From positions 434,001 to 498,000 of the forward strand of contig CALEDQ010000008.1 of assembly GCA_937949615.1 (NCBI GenBank): 64,000 nt of DNA. Reading direction: 5' to 3'. The stretch comes from an uncultured bacterium (GTDB taxonomy: Bacteria; Muiribacteriota; Ozemobacteria; Ozemobacterales; Ozemobacteraceae). Positions 33,709 to 42,321 of this stretch are shown piece after piece. A program made the translations under genes and the position numbers. Below the pieces are notes generated by a model. It was not told the DNA's origin, searched no databases, and saw nothing but the letters and a program-made list of their open reading frames with translations. Each line of letters opens with the position of its first letter. Position 1 is the stretch's first letter.

Positions 33709-36243
33709 TCAGAATACAGATATTGTAAAAAGCTTCTCAGCAGACTGATGATAAGCATCTTTCACGATAACCGTGAAACTTTTATCCCCCGTAGTCTGAG
33801 AAGTGAGAGTGCCGGTTATCTGTCCGTCAGAGCTGAGAGACAACCCATCAGGCAGAACAGATCCAGTTTTCAGAGCAAAACTGTATGGAGCATTCCCGCC
33901 GGAGACACCAAGATTCTCGGTATAAGAACTTCCGATACTTGCGGAAATAAGAATATCACTACTGGTATACTGTGGCAGATTATTGTAGACAGTGCCAGCC
34001 AGAGTTGCAGACAACAGCAGCTCATAATAAGTGGGTTCGGTCTGTGAGACGGTATCATAGTCTGCGAGAGCGATCATGCCAAAGTCTTTGGCAAAGTATT
34101 GTTCGCCTTTGGAGCTCACCTTGAAACCGCCGCCAAAGTCCACTTCGGTAATGAAGGAAACTTTGAGAACGTCTCTGAAAGTTGCATATGGAGTAAAAAA
34201 GCTTGGCTCAAGGGCACTTGCAACAGTCATGGTAGTCGTGGCCGTATACTGATCGACGCCGTCATCATAATTCATGACATAAACATCGACATCTCCGGGG
34301 TTATACCATGCCCGCAGACTTTTAAACGGAACGCCGCCATTGGTATACTGGTTATAAAACCAGATGTTTCCTTCGGGGTCAACTGCCCGATACCATGCGT
34401 CTACTGGTGCTGTCTGCCCTCTTAAAGAAACCCGCTGCAGAGGGCTGAGCGAAGCACGCAGATTAACCGCAGGCGCAGCCGGGTCGAAATAAGAACTGAC
34501 TTCCTGGTAGAAGGTCAACCCGTCGATAACAATCGATTGAGGAGAGACAGATTCGACATATCTCGCGGTTGAAGCAACACCATTCTCTACCGGAACATAG
34601 GTATACTGGTCTTCCGGGGCAAGAGGATAATAGCTCTTGATTTGATAAGCGCCGGCTTCAGCGATGATCAGATAAATGGCAGAACCGGTAGCACCGATGG
34701 AGTCGCTGGCAATGACAGTGACCTGGTAAGTACCGGCGGCCATGGATGAAGACAATTCGCCAGACATAATGCCAGCAGCTGAAATTGAAATACCTTCAGG
34801 ATTGCCACTAAGCGACCAGGTCACTCCACCGGTTGTGTTGGCAGCTGAGAATTGAACATTCTGAATCAGATGGCCGACAGTGACAGTCTGGCTGTCGCCA
34901 GCCGGAGTCACAGACAAAACAGGAACGGCGATAACGTTGAGAGAATACGCCAGAGTGCTCCAGCGGCCATAAACATCCTGAACGCGTATGGTAAGAGAAT
35001 AATTCGTGAGAGGAGCGTTTGGATCAGGAGTTCCGGAAAGATAACCGGTCTGAGTCAAGGTCACACCTGATGGAGCACCAGAAAGTTCCCAGGTTATCGG
35101 TGCAGTGCCGCCGGTAACCGAGAATTGAACCGGAACCATGCTCTGGCCGACAACCACATTCTGTGAGGTTGCCGGAGCGCTGATTTCAGGATTGTTGCTG
35201 TCAACAACACCTTTCACGAGACGTTCGTAAAGAAGTTCGGTCGAATCAGGAACGGTGGCTCCCGAGCTGAACCTTTCCTGACCGACAAGACCAACACCTT
35301 CGGCAAAATAAAGAATCGCAGTATGGGTACCGGCTATGCCGTTGTAACTATACGATTCTTCCTGGGTTACAGGCAGAGTCATGAAGGTTCTCAGCGGAGT
35401 GACAAGAGGCTTCATCTGCGAACCGATCGTTATGGTAGTCGTATAGACTTCAGTTTCGCCATATTTTTCAACAATTACATCTTTTTCACCCGGGGCGTAG
35501 GCAGCCTTGAGCAGGCGATAAGGAACCCCGGCATTGATGTAAGGGTCATAGGCCCAGATTTCGCCATTGGAAGTAGTTCCATAGTAACCACCGCCATCAG
35601 CTAATTGTGCCGCAGATCTCAAATTTGCACCATACCCTGAAGTAACGACGCGATAATAGGTTACTCCGTCAGCCTGATAAATATCTGAAGAAGAATATTC
35701 CCGAGAATAGATACTGGTACTGCCCCCCTGGTAGGTGCTGTAATAAACCATGCGATCACCAGGAACGATCGGGAAATAATTGGCACTTATCAACGAGGTT
35801 ATACCGGGTTCCTCAATGTCGATACCCTGAATTTTCCACTCGCCTTCTTCTTTGAGCATCGAAAAGATAAGCCAGAGAGCATTACCGGTCGACATGACTT
35901 TCGAAGCCTTAACGATGGCGGTATCAGGAGACGGCTGGGTAATATCAGCGGGATTCACCATGAATTCCCAGGTATAATCGTCTTCCGGATTACTCAGATC
36001 ATCACCGAAATCTTTAACATAAAGAATCTTTGCGGCTTCTGAGGTGCCTGTGCTTTGAGCAAAGATGCCGGACGAAGCTGGATCGCTGGTTCTCAGTGCT
36101 TCAGCGAATCGATTCAGGGTTGCGGTAATGCCTGCCACATCTTTTTCGAAAGCCGGGGTACCACCGCCACCACCACCGCCCATACAACCACAGATAAGAG
36201 TTACAGAAAGGACTAAAAAGGCCATTAACCTTGTTTTTGTCAT
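33709..36243 (-). CDS. Lipoprotein with Ig-like (He_PIG) domains, 844 aa
   Basis: The N-terminus MTKTRLMAFLVLSVTLICGC has a lipoprotein signal with the acylated Cys expected at residue 20, followed by seven glycines as a flexible tether. A region to about 360 (LNRFAEALRTSDPASS, TYQGGSTSIY) is unrecognised. Putative Ig/cadherin-like modules of the He_PIG type follow at about 375-450 (VTGGTAPITWELSGAPSGV), 455-530 (SLSGNPEGISISAAGIMSG) and at the C-terminus (SGGNAPYSFALKTGSVLP). A repeat of the first region lies between (SYYPLAPEDQYTYVP). The start was moved to the ATG with agagga upstream, since it puts the signal sequence first. It is the last gene of a three-gene unit and is probably surface-exposed. 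Confidence 0.82.
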   Translation of the reverse strand: MTKTRLMAFLVLSVTLICGCMGGGGGGGTPAFEKDVAGITATLNRFAEALRTSDPASSGIFAQSTGTSEAAKILYVKDFGDDLSNPEDDYTWEFMVNPADITQPSPDTAIVKASKVMSTGNALWLIFSMLKEEGEWKIQGIDIEEPGITSLISANYFPIVPGDRMVYYSTYQGGSTSIYSREYSSSDIYQADGVTYYRVVTSGYGANLRSAAQLADGGGYYGTTSNGEIWAYDPYINAGVPYRLLKAAYAPGEKDVIVEKYGETEVYTTTITIGSQMKPLVTPLRTFMTLPVTQEESYSYNGIAGTHTAILYFAEGVGLVGQERFSSGATVPDSTELLYERLVKGVVDSNNPEISAPATSQNVVVGQSMVPVQFSVTGGTAPITWELSGAPSGVTLTQTGYLSGTPDPNAPLTNYSLTIRVQDVYGRWSTLAYSLNVIAVPVLSVTPAGDSQTVTVGHLIQNVQFSAANTTGGVTWSLSGNPEGISISAAGIMSGELSSSMAAGTYQVTVIASDSIGATGSAIYLIIAEAGAYQIKSYYPLAPEDQYTYVPVENGVASTARYVESVSPQSIVIDGLTFYQEVSSYFDPAAPAVNLRASLSPLQRVSLRGQTAPVDAWYRAVDPEGNIWFYNQYTNGGVPFKSLRAWYNPGDVDVYVMNYDDGVDQYTATTTMTVASALEPSFFTPYATFRDVLKVSFITEVDFGGGFKVSSKGEQYFAKDFGMIALADYDTVSQTEPTYYELLLSATLAGTVYNNLPQYTSSDILISASIGSSYTENLGVSGGNAPYSFALKTGSVLPDGLSLSSDGQITGTLTSQTTGDKSFTVIVKDAYHQSAEKLFTISVF

Positions 36244-36280
36244 AGTATTCCTCTTTTTTTTACCCTTCACTGTGTTCAAA

Positions 36281-38278
36281 TCAGAACACGTATTCAAGGC
36301 CACCAAAGAATTCACTGATGGTCATTGGACGGGTGAAATCCCAGAGCAGTTCCTGTGATTTGGCATCAAACTGGCGGTAATATGATTTTTCCCAGGAAGC
36401 GCGTAATCTCAATTTCAGATCATCTGACAAAGTGCAGTTATACTGGATCTCGGTGATCGGCTGCGATTCGCCTTCCCAGCCGGTAGAGATCGTGCCGTTG
36501 CGGAAGTTGAATTTGCGCCAGCTCTGGTCGATTTTCCAGTCATACTTCCGGACTTTGGCATAACTGAGAGCGAGACCGCTCATGAAATAGCGATAATCTC
36601 TGTAGCCGAGCCTGTCATAGATTCTGCTGAGATATTCGTTGTTCCAGACGAGATTCATCTCGTTTTTCAGGTGCCACGAAAGTTTGACATTCTGCAGATT
36701 TTCCTTGAATTCCATGTCTTCGCCAGCGGTTACGTCGGCGGTGCGGATATGGTAGTTGCTGTCCCATCTGGCGCGGAAATCTTCATTGAAATTCTTCTGC
36801 CACATGCCATGAAATTTATGATTTTTATGAGCGCGTTCACGCGAATTCTCGTCGTTGTGAACGAAGCGATAATCATAAACAGTTCGAGTTTTTTCATCGA
36901 TCTTGATGCGGGCAGCGGCAAAAAGATTCACTTCTTTGTAGCCGCGCGGTTCATCGGCGGTATAGCTTCTGATAGAGTGCTGGCCTTCGAACGAATAGGC
37001 GAGTTTGTTGTGAACCGGCAATTCGTAGTTCAGGCGGAAATAATTGTCAAAATAACTGGCCCGGTAAAGATTAACTGCTTCGCGGTCATAAAGACGGCGG
37101 TCAAAGGTGTTTGAAATGGCCAGTTCTGATTTATTGCCACTGTAGACGCGGTTGTATTCGCCATAGAGATTGGCGTTGTCGTAATCAAGATCGTCAACAT
37201 TAGAGTAGCGGCGCCATTCACCCTTTAATTCAAGAAACATGTTGCCGTCTTCCCGGAACCAGGTTTCCTGATCGCCCAGATTCATCTGATAAAAATCAGA
37301 GCGCGAGTAATTCGGGTAAACTCTTGTCTGGTAACCGGCATTGGCCAGCCTTTCGCGTTTTGTCCAGCGATCGTTGAAAAACAGTTCAGCAAGATTGTTG
37401 CGGTAGTCTTTGATGCCGTTCTCAGGGTACCATGAATGCTGAAGAGTGTTCTTTATGGTCCAGGCACGGTCCGGGGTCTGCTTAATCAGATAAGCCAGGG
37501 TCAAATAGTTTTCATGGACCGGTTCGTTGCGCTCTCTTTTAAGAAAACGGTCTTCAACAAACAACTGACGTTTCTCATCAAATTTGTAGGTCAGATTGAG
37601 CTTTCCCTGTCTGAGATTGTTGGGAAGGGCCGTTTCAGCAAGGGTATTCGGCAATGCATTGGTCTGAGTGCGGTAGACTTCGTTTCTGTTCTTGAAGTCG
37701 AGCTTCAGCACACCACTGACATCGACTTTAGACTTTTTTTCAACCGGAGCAGCGGTTTCAGAACCAGTTTTTTCCGGTTCGACAGACTCGGTGGCAGTTG
37801 CGGGGGCAACTGCTTCAGGGGCTGTTTCAGAAGCTTTTTCAGTGCCGGCAGCGGGAACAGTTTTTTCGACCTGTTTCTGACCGCGATAAACGAATTTTGC
37901 AGCGTAGAAGTCGCGGATTTCGCGATACAGGTCATCGATGCGTGAAAAGCCATCGAACAGCTGCGGCCGGTCAGCCGGGTAATCGCCGGAAACGCTGGTG
38001 AAAAGATCTTCCATCAGATCATAGCGTTTCTGAATGCGGTTCATGCTTTCTTCGGCCTCGTCTTTGATATCTTTCATTCTGTCGCTGTCAGGCGCAATTT
38101 TCAGGCTGTCAATGCGCCTGTCAAGCTCTTCAAGACGACGCAGAGTATTGCTGAAATCAGGCTCATATCTTCTGAAGGCATTCAAAGCGCCTTCAGAGGC
38201 CTGTGACAATGCAAAGGCAAGGTTCGAAAACAGAACCGCGGCAATAACCATTATTGTAAGAATCTTATTGTTTTTCAT
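36281..38278 (-). CDS. Outer-membrane beta-barrel protein with coiled-coil N-terminus
   Basis: A signal peptide (ILTIMVIAAVLFSNLAFA) is followed by a helical region (about 25-115, DFSNTLRRLEELDRRIDSLKI) and a Glu/Ala/Pro linker (to about 185). About 450 residues of alternating aromatic/polar strands follow (LKLDFKNRNEVYR, LNLTYKFDEKRQLFVEDRF, AYSFEGQHSIRSY, LRLRASWEKSYYRQF). The chain ends in ...FFGGLEYVF, the terminal aromatic residue typical of barrels inserted by the BAM machine. No specific family is recognised. I chose the ATG with aaagga eight to nine bases before it; three upstream in-frame ATGs (38299, 38296, 38284) are possible. The gene supports a diderm host. Confidence 0.78.
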   Translation of the reverse strand: MKNNKILTIMVIAAVLFSNLAFALSQASEGALNAFRRYEPDFSNTLRRLEELDRRIDSLKIAPDSDRMKDIKDEAEESMNRIQKRYDLMEDLFTSVSGDYPADRPQLFDGFSRIDDLYREIRDFYAAKFVYRGQKQVEKTVPAAGTEKASETAPEAVAPATATESVEPEKTGSETAAPVEKKSKVDVSGVLKLDFKNRNEVYRTQTNALPNTLAETALPNNLRQGKLNLTYKFDEKRQLFVEDRFLKRERNEPVHENYLTLAYLIKQTPDRAWTIKNTLQHSWYPENGIKDYRNNLAELFFNDRWTKRERLANAGYQTRVYPNYSRSDFYQMNLGDQETWFREDGNMFLELKGEWRRYSNVDDLDYDNANLYGEYNRVYSGNKSELAISNTFDRRLYDREAVNLYRASYFDNYFRLNYELPVHNKLAYSFEGQHSIRSYTADEPRGYKEVNLFAAARIKIDEKTRTVYDYRFVHNDENSRERAHKNHKFHGMWQKNFNEDFRARWDSNYHIRTADVTAGEDMEFKENLQNVKLSWHLKNEMNLVWNNEYLSRIYDRLGYRDYRYFMSGLALSYAKVRKYDWKIDQSWRKFNFRNGTISTGWEGESQPITEIQYNCTLSDDLKLRLRASWEKSYYRQFDAKSQELLWDFTRPMTISEFFGGLEYVF

Positions 38279-38300
38279 CTTCATTTTCCTTTGCATCATC

Positions 38301-39971
38301 TCACTTCAGGAATTCTGACAGCTGGCGTTCGAGATCGGCTATGTTGGTTTCGAGCTGCTGGGCAACAATGCCGAGCTGCTGGAAACGGTCGCTGATGTTG
38401 CGCCAGGTTGAATCGAGCTCTTCCTGCTCACTGGTCTTGTATTTCGCACCGGCAGAAGACCTGACTGTGCTGTCATACAATCTCTGGGCCTTGGTATAAG
38501 ATCTCTTGACCCGGGCGAAGCTGTCCATGATGCGCGCAGAAGATTTCAGGCGTCTTTCCATGGCACTCTGACTGGCTCTGATACTTGCCGCATCCGTGAT
38601 CATGTTGTAAGCGTCAATTTCATTCTGCAGAATGACCATATTATCGGAAAGCACGTCGTCGAACTGCGACATTTCAATAATAGTCGCGACCGGCACTTCG
38701 ACAACTACCAGAGAGCGCATCATTGTCGAAATGGCATTACGCTGGTCATTGATAGACTTGACTACTGACTGCAGTTCGACTGAAGTCGGGTTCTGAGCCA
38801 GCATTTCTGAAGCTTTCTGGAGCACTTCGTCGAGAGCGCTGATGGCATTGGCGCAAATCTGATTCGCTTCGATGAACCAGTCCTGGCCCTGACCGTTCGG
38901 ATTGGCCGTAAGAACTGCTTTAACCGCATCGACATCAGATGTCGCCTGCGCCAGCTCAGTTCGCAGGATTTCAAGTTCGGCACTGATATCTTCAGTAACT
39001 GCGGAAAGCTTGAATTCATAGCGCATGATCTTGGTAACCTGGCTCTGATATGACTGCTGTTTTGCCAGAACCGCAGCAACTTCCTTCATCAGTGAAACCA
39101 GTCTGACGCGGTCAGCTGCAGAAAGATCGGGGGTCTGCATCGCAGTATCGATTTTTTTTCTGATTGAATTGAGAATCAGGTTGTCTTCGAGGATTACACC
39201 AATGAAGCGTTCTGCATCTTTTTTGATTTCCAGAGCTTCGGATTCTTCGATTGAAGTCATGGCAACGAGTTTCGTGAAAGCTTCGTTAATGCGGGTAAAT
39301 TCAGTGGATTCTGCGTCCATGATGCTTTTGAGAACGTCGGGCACTTCGTTCATCTGAATCGATTCGCCCATGCGGGAAGTCTGCTCTTCCCATTTTTTCT
39401 GTTCGGTCGTAACGTCGATTTCAACCTTTTCGGTCTTACCACCGGTTTTTACTACCAGCTCTTCGCCTTCGGCAACGGTAACTTTTTCGCGGGTTTCGCG
39501 AATGAGAACTTCGGCGATGCCGCGCAGAACCTGAATGCGGTCTTCATCGCGACTGGTCGAACAGGTTATGTTGGTACCTTTGATACCGGCAACCGCCTGG
39601 CTCATTTCGACTTCCATGGTACCGTTGGTAACCATCTTCTTGACGTTAACCCAGATATTACCGGCTACCAGGGTAACTTTGCTGTCCTGGCCACTCGGAA
39701 CAGTGAGAATGATTTCGCTTTCAGGCTTGACGACAAAAGTCGTCATGTCCTGCATGCTGAGAATCGCGCCCGAGTCCTGTTCGGTTTTAACGTGGTCGAG
39801 CACATTGAGCTTCGAAGTAATTTCGGCGAGCTCCCAGCCTTCTTCGTTGGCATCAGGCCTGACGGTAACTTCACCGTGCAGATCCGAGAACTTAATACCC
39901 GAATCTTCGGCGGCAAAACAGGGCGAAAACAGCAGCAAAAAAGCAACCAGCAACAATATGGTACGTTTCAT
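38301..39971 (-). CDS. Secreted FecR-domain protein (556 aa)
   Basis: A signal peptide (TILLLVAFLLLFSPCFAAE) is followed by a FecR-type beta domain at about 25-175: LHGEVTVRPDANEEGWEL, DHVKTEQDSGAILSM, VTLVAGNIWVNVKK, VAGIKGTNITC, IQVLRGIAEVLI. The rest (about 200-556) is mostly long helices, probably coiled coil (ISAELEILRTELAQATSDVDAV, FQQLGIVAQQLETNIADLERQLSEFL). In known systems FecR domains are periplasmic or exported and can pass signals or help assemble surface structures. It is the first gene of a unit with the barrel protein and the Ig lipoprotein. A GTG one codon upstream has the better spacing to gaggag, so the true start may be 39974. Confidence 0.82.
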   Translation of the reverse strand: MKRTILLLVAFLLLFSPCFAAEDSGIKFSDLHGEVTVRPDANEEGWELAEITSKLNVLDHVKTEQDSGAILSMQDMTTFVVKPESEIILTVPSGQDSKVTLVAGNIWVNVKKMVTNGTMEVEMSQAVAGIKGTNITCSTSRDEDRIQVLRGIAEVLIRETREKVTVAEGEELVVKTGGKTEKVEIDVTTEQKKWEEQTSRMGESIQMNEVPDVLKSIMDAESTEFTRINEAFTKLVAMTSIEESEALEIKKDAERFIGVILEDNLILNSIRKKIDTAMQTPDLSAADRVRLVSLMKEVAAVLAKQQSYQSQVTKIMRYEFKLSAVTEDISAELEILRTELAQATSDVDAVKAVLTANPNGQGQDWFIEANQICANAISALDEVLQKASEMLAQNPTSVELQSVVKSINDQRNAISTMMRSLVVVEVPVATIIEMSQFDDVLSDNMVILQNEIDAYNMITDAASIRASQSAMERRLKSSARIMDSFARVKRSYTKAQRLYDSTVRSSAGAKYKTSEQEELDSTWRNISDRFQQLGIVAQQLETNIADLERQLSEFLK

Positions 39972-40131
39972 CACTGACCAAACTCCTCAAGAATCCATTT
40001 ATCTCTGACTTATGGTGTACAACGTAAACATTTCTTGATAACACGCTCGGGTCGCGATGGTCAAGAATAGTTTTCGGTCAGCAGATTCAGGCTGCCTGAG
40101 GGATTTGCGGCTGATCACTGCCTGAGCAGGG

Positions 40132-42111
40132 TCAGCTGGTTTTATCTATCGAAGCGGTGTTACCTGCCTGGTCCCTTATGGTCAGTGTTATTTTATGCGG
40201 CTTCGCAGTTGACGGCCTGACAACATAGATCTCGGACTTGTCAGGGTCAGAATAGACTTCGGCGACTTTACCATTGATATGGGCTGAAGCACTCAGATAA
40301 TCGACACCCTTGCCAATATCAGATACTTTGAAAACATAGCATTTTCCGAGATGGTAATCGGTGGTCTGCCCTGAATATTTAAGCTCAGGCGCAACCAGAT
40401 CTTCAAGAATCACAAAGCGGCCGCCGATTCTACTGGTAAAGGTGAGAGTCCGGCCTTCGACCTTTTCGCCGTTGTGCCAGTAACTACCCGGTTCACTGAC
40501 GCCATAGACACCGAGTTTTTTGATATCACCAGAAAAATTTTCGACCGCAATACTCAATCTGACCTCATCATTAAAGACCACATCATCGGGAGAAAACTGC
40601 CAGACCGCGCTGAAAGGTTTGAGATAGCCTCTTTTGCTGTTGCCGCCGGCAGCCGGTGCCAGATCGACCCGGCGCATGGCAGCAAAAACGGGAAAGTTAA
40701 GACTTCCTTCAGGAAATTGCACGCTGCCACCATCTTCCTGTGCAACTTTGCCGCCGGCGGTTTCGACGAAAGTGGTTTCAGGCAGAATTCTGCGATCCTG
40801 CAGCCACGCCCCTTTCCCCCATCTCTGTTCTTTTGGAAAGGCGATTTCGGCACGGCCGCCACGCAAAATACAATTCAGTTCGACGGCCTTGCCATCGGCG
40901 TCATTAACAGCGACTTTGCCAAACAAAGGACTGGCCGATTTTTTGCTCTGGCTGACACCGGGTGCTTCACCGACTGCAATAAGGCTGAAAGTGGTTTGAA
41001 CGGTCTGCGCAAATTTGAATGGCTCAAGCTCTGCAGCGGCAAAGGTCCGCGAAAAATCTGCCGGCTGGCTCAAGATCTGACCTTCGAGAGTGATGTTGTT
41101 CCCGCCAAAATCTGCCGCGTCAACCTTAAATTCAAGACGACTGCCGGCAAACAGGTCGTCGGTAATACAACCAGCCCATGGCTGGTAGCTGGCAGCGAAT
41201 GGCAGAGTATCGAAGGGCCATTTAAAAAGGTTGTAGACATAGCCGGTGTTTTTCTGATTGCATTTAAAGAAGTCATAAACCCACGGGCACTGGCGATTAT
41301 CATCATAGCTGTACTGATGAAAGGTTCTTTCCAGAAGAACCCTGCCATTACCAGAGAAGTTAATCTTCTCTACTCCATAGCGATTGCCCGCTCCATTGGT
41401 ATCAGAAATGCCAAGCTGCATGCCGGTCCGGCCTGAAGTTTCAGGAGCTTGCGGCAGAACCCAGCTGCCCTTTCCCTTAGATTTCAGCGGATATCTGGCG
41501 GGCAAAAAGCTGCCGTCGATAACCGCATTGTGCGCCAACGGTTCAAGATAGAGCGAATGAAAAACAGGAAAAATGCTGTCAGCAGAGCGAAAACCGTATT
41601 TTGCCGGGGCAACCGGCTCATCATTGAGGGTTCTCATTTCGAAATGCAGGTGTGATGGCCCCATGCCGCTTTCGCCGGAAAGGGCGACGATCTGACCACG
41701 TTTGACCGGAAAGCGGTCAGCCTTGAAAAAGTCGTTGATGCCGTGGCGCTGCCCCATTTTCTTCAGCTTGCCATCGATATAGGTCTTCAAATCGCCCGTA
41801 AAATCCTGCAGGTGTCCATAGACAACTCTGGTATTCATCTGCGGGTGATCAATGTAGAGTGCATAACCATAGCCGCGAAACTGCACGCTGGCGCGGGAAA
41901 CGAAGCCATCGGCAATGGCTCTGACCGGAAGCCCGTTTTTCTGTTGCGTGCGCAGGTCGATGCCGGCATGAAAGCGCATACCCCGGAATTCTGCAAAGCT
42001 GGAGCTCTGAGAAATCTCGATAGAAAGAGGCCACATCGGCTCTTCAGCAAAGGTATCAGGGCAGAAAGCAAGCGACCAGATGGCGATCAGCAGCAGAAAT
42101 AGCTTTTTCAA
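40132..42111 (-). CDS. M23 (LytM) family metallopeptidase, 659 aa
   Basis: M23 peptidases cut peptide cross-links in peptidoglycan. A signal peptide (LFLLLIAIWSLAFCPDTFA) is followed at about 25-170 by the catalytic domain, with metal ligands His and Asp in RFHAGIDLR and His in PSHLHFEMR. A large C-terminal beta-rich region (about 190-659) has no recognised family. I chose the TTG at 42111, because it places the signal peptide at the N-terminus and is preceded by ggag with eight-base spacing; the longer frame adds 36 non-conserved residues. It is divergent from the flagellar operon and has its own promoter, so a role in making wall gaps for flagella is possible but unproven. Confidence 0.83.
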   Translation of the reverse strand: MKKLFLLLIAIWSLAFCPDTFAEEPMWPLSIEISQSSSFAEFRGMRFHAGIDLRTQQKNGLPVRAIADGFVSRASVQFRGYGYALYIDHPQMNTRVVYGHLQDFTGDLKTYIDGKLKKMGQRHGINDFFKADRFPVKRGQIVALSGESGMGPSHLHFEMRTLNDEPVAPAKYGFRSADSIFPVFHSLYLEPLAHNAVIDGSFLPARYPLKSKGKGSWVLPQAPETSGRTGMQLGISDTNGAGNRYGVEKINFSGNGRVLLERTFHQYSYDDNRQCPWVYDFFKCNQKNTGYVYNLFKWPFDTLPFAASYQPWAGCITDDLFAGSRLEFKVDAADFGGNNITLEGQILSQPADFSRTFAAAELEPFKFAQTVQTTFSLIAVGEAPGVSQSKKSASPLFGKVAVNDADGKAVELNCILRGGRAEIAFPKEQRWGKGAWLQDRRILPETTFVETAGGKVAQEDGGSVQFPEGSLNFPVFAAMRRVDLAPAAGGNSKRGYLKPFSAVWQFSPDDVVFNDEVRLSIAVENFSGDIKKLGVYGVSEPGSYWHNGEKVEGRTLTFTSRIGGRFVILEDLVAPELKYSGQTTDYHLGKCYVFKVSDIGKGVDYLSASAHINGKVAEVYSDPDKSEIYVVRPSTAKPHKITLTIRDQAGNTASIDKTS

Positions 42112-42158
42112 CGATAATTCTCCAATCCAAGTGAAATACCGGTTATCTGACGGTGCAT

Positions 42159-42188
42159 AAGGTAACACTCGTCTGCCCTTCTGGTCAA
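42159..42188 (-). promoter_or_regulatory. Possible promoter of the M23 peptidase gene
   Basis: Minus strand -35 TTGACC (42188-42183), 18 bases, -10 TACCTT (42164-42159), about 48 bases upstream of the TTG start. The -10 is weak. Confidence 0.4.
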
Positions 42189-42251
42189 ACCGCAAAAAAT
42201 GCGATTGGATCGAGGGCACAGAACAAATTATGCCGAAAATTAAAAAAGTAC

Positions 42252-42279
42252 TAAACCTTCGTAAAAATTACGACGATAA
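42252..42279 (+). promoter_or_regulatory. Sigma-28-like promoter at the head of the flagellar operon
   Basis: TAAA (42252-42255), 16 bases, GACGATAA (42272-42279). It matches the SigD-type consensus at all but one base of the -10 with an allowed spacer, and lies 42 bases before the fliK start. Confidence 0.6.
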
Positions 42280-42321
42280 GGATAGTGGATAAATATAAAA
42301 AGTTCGAAAGGAGGTGAAACT

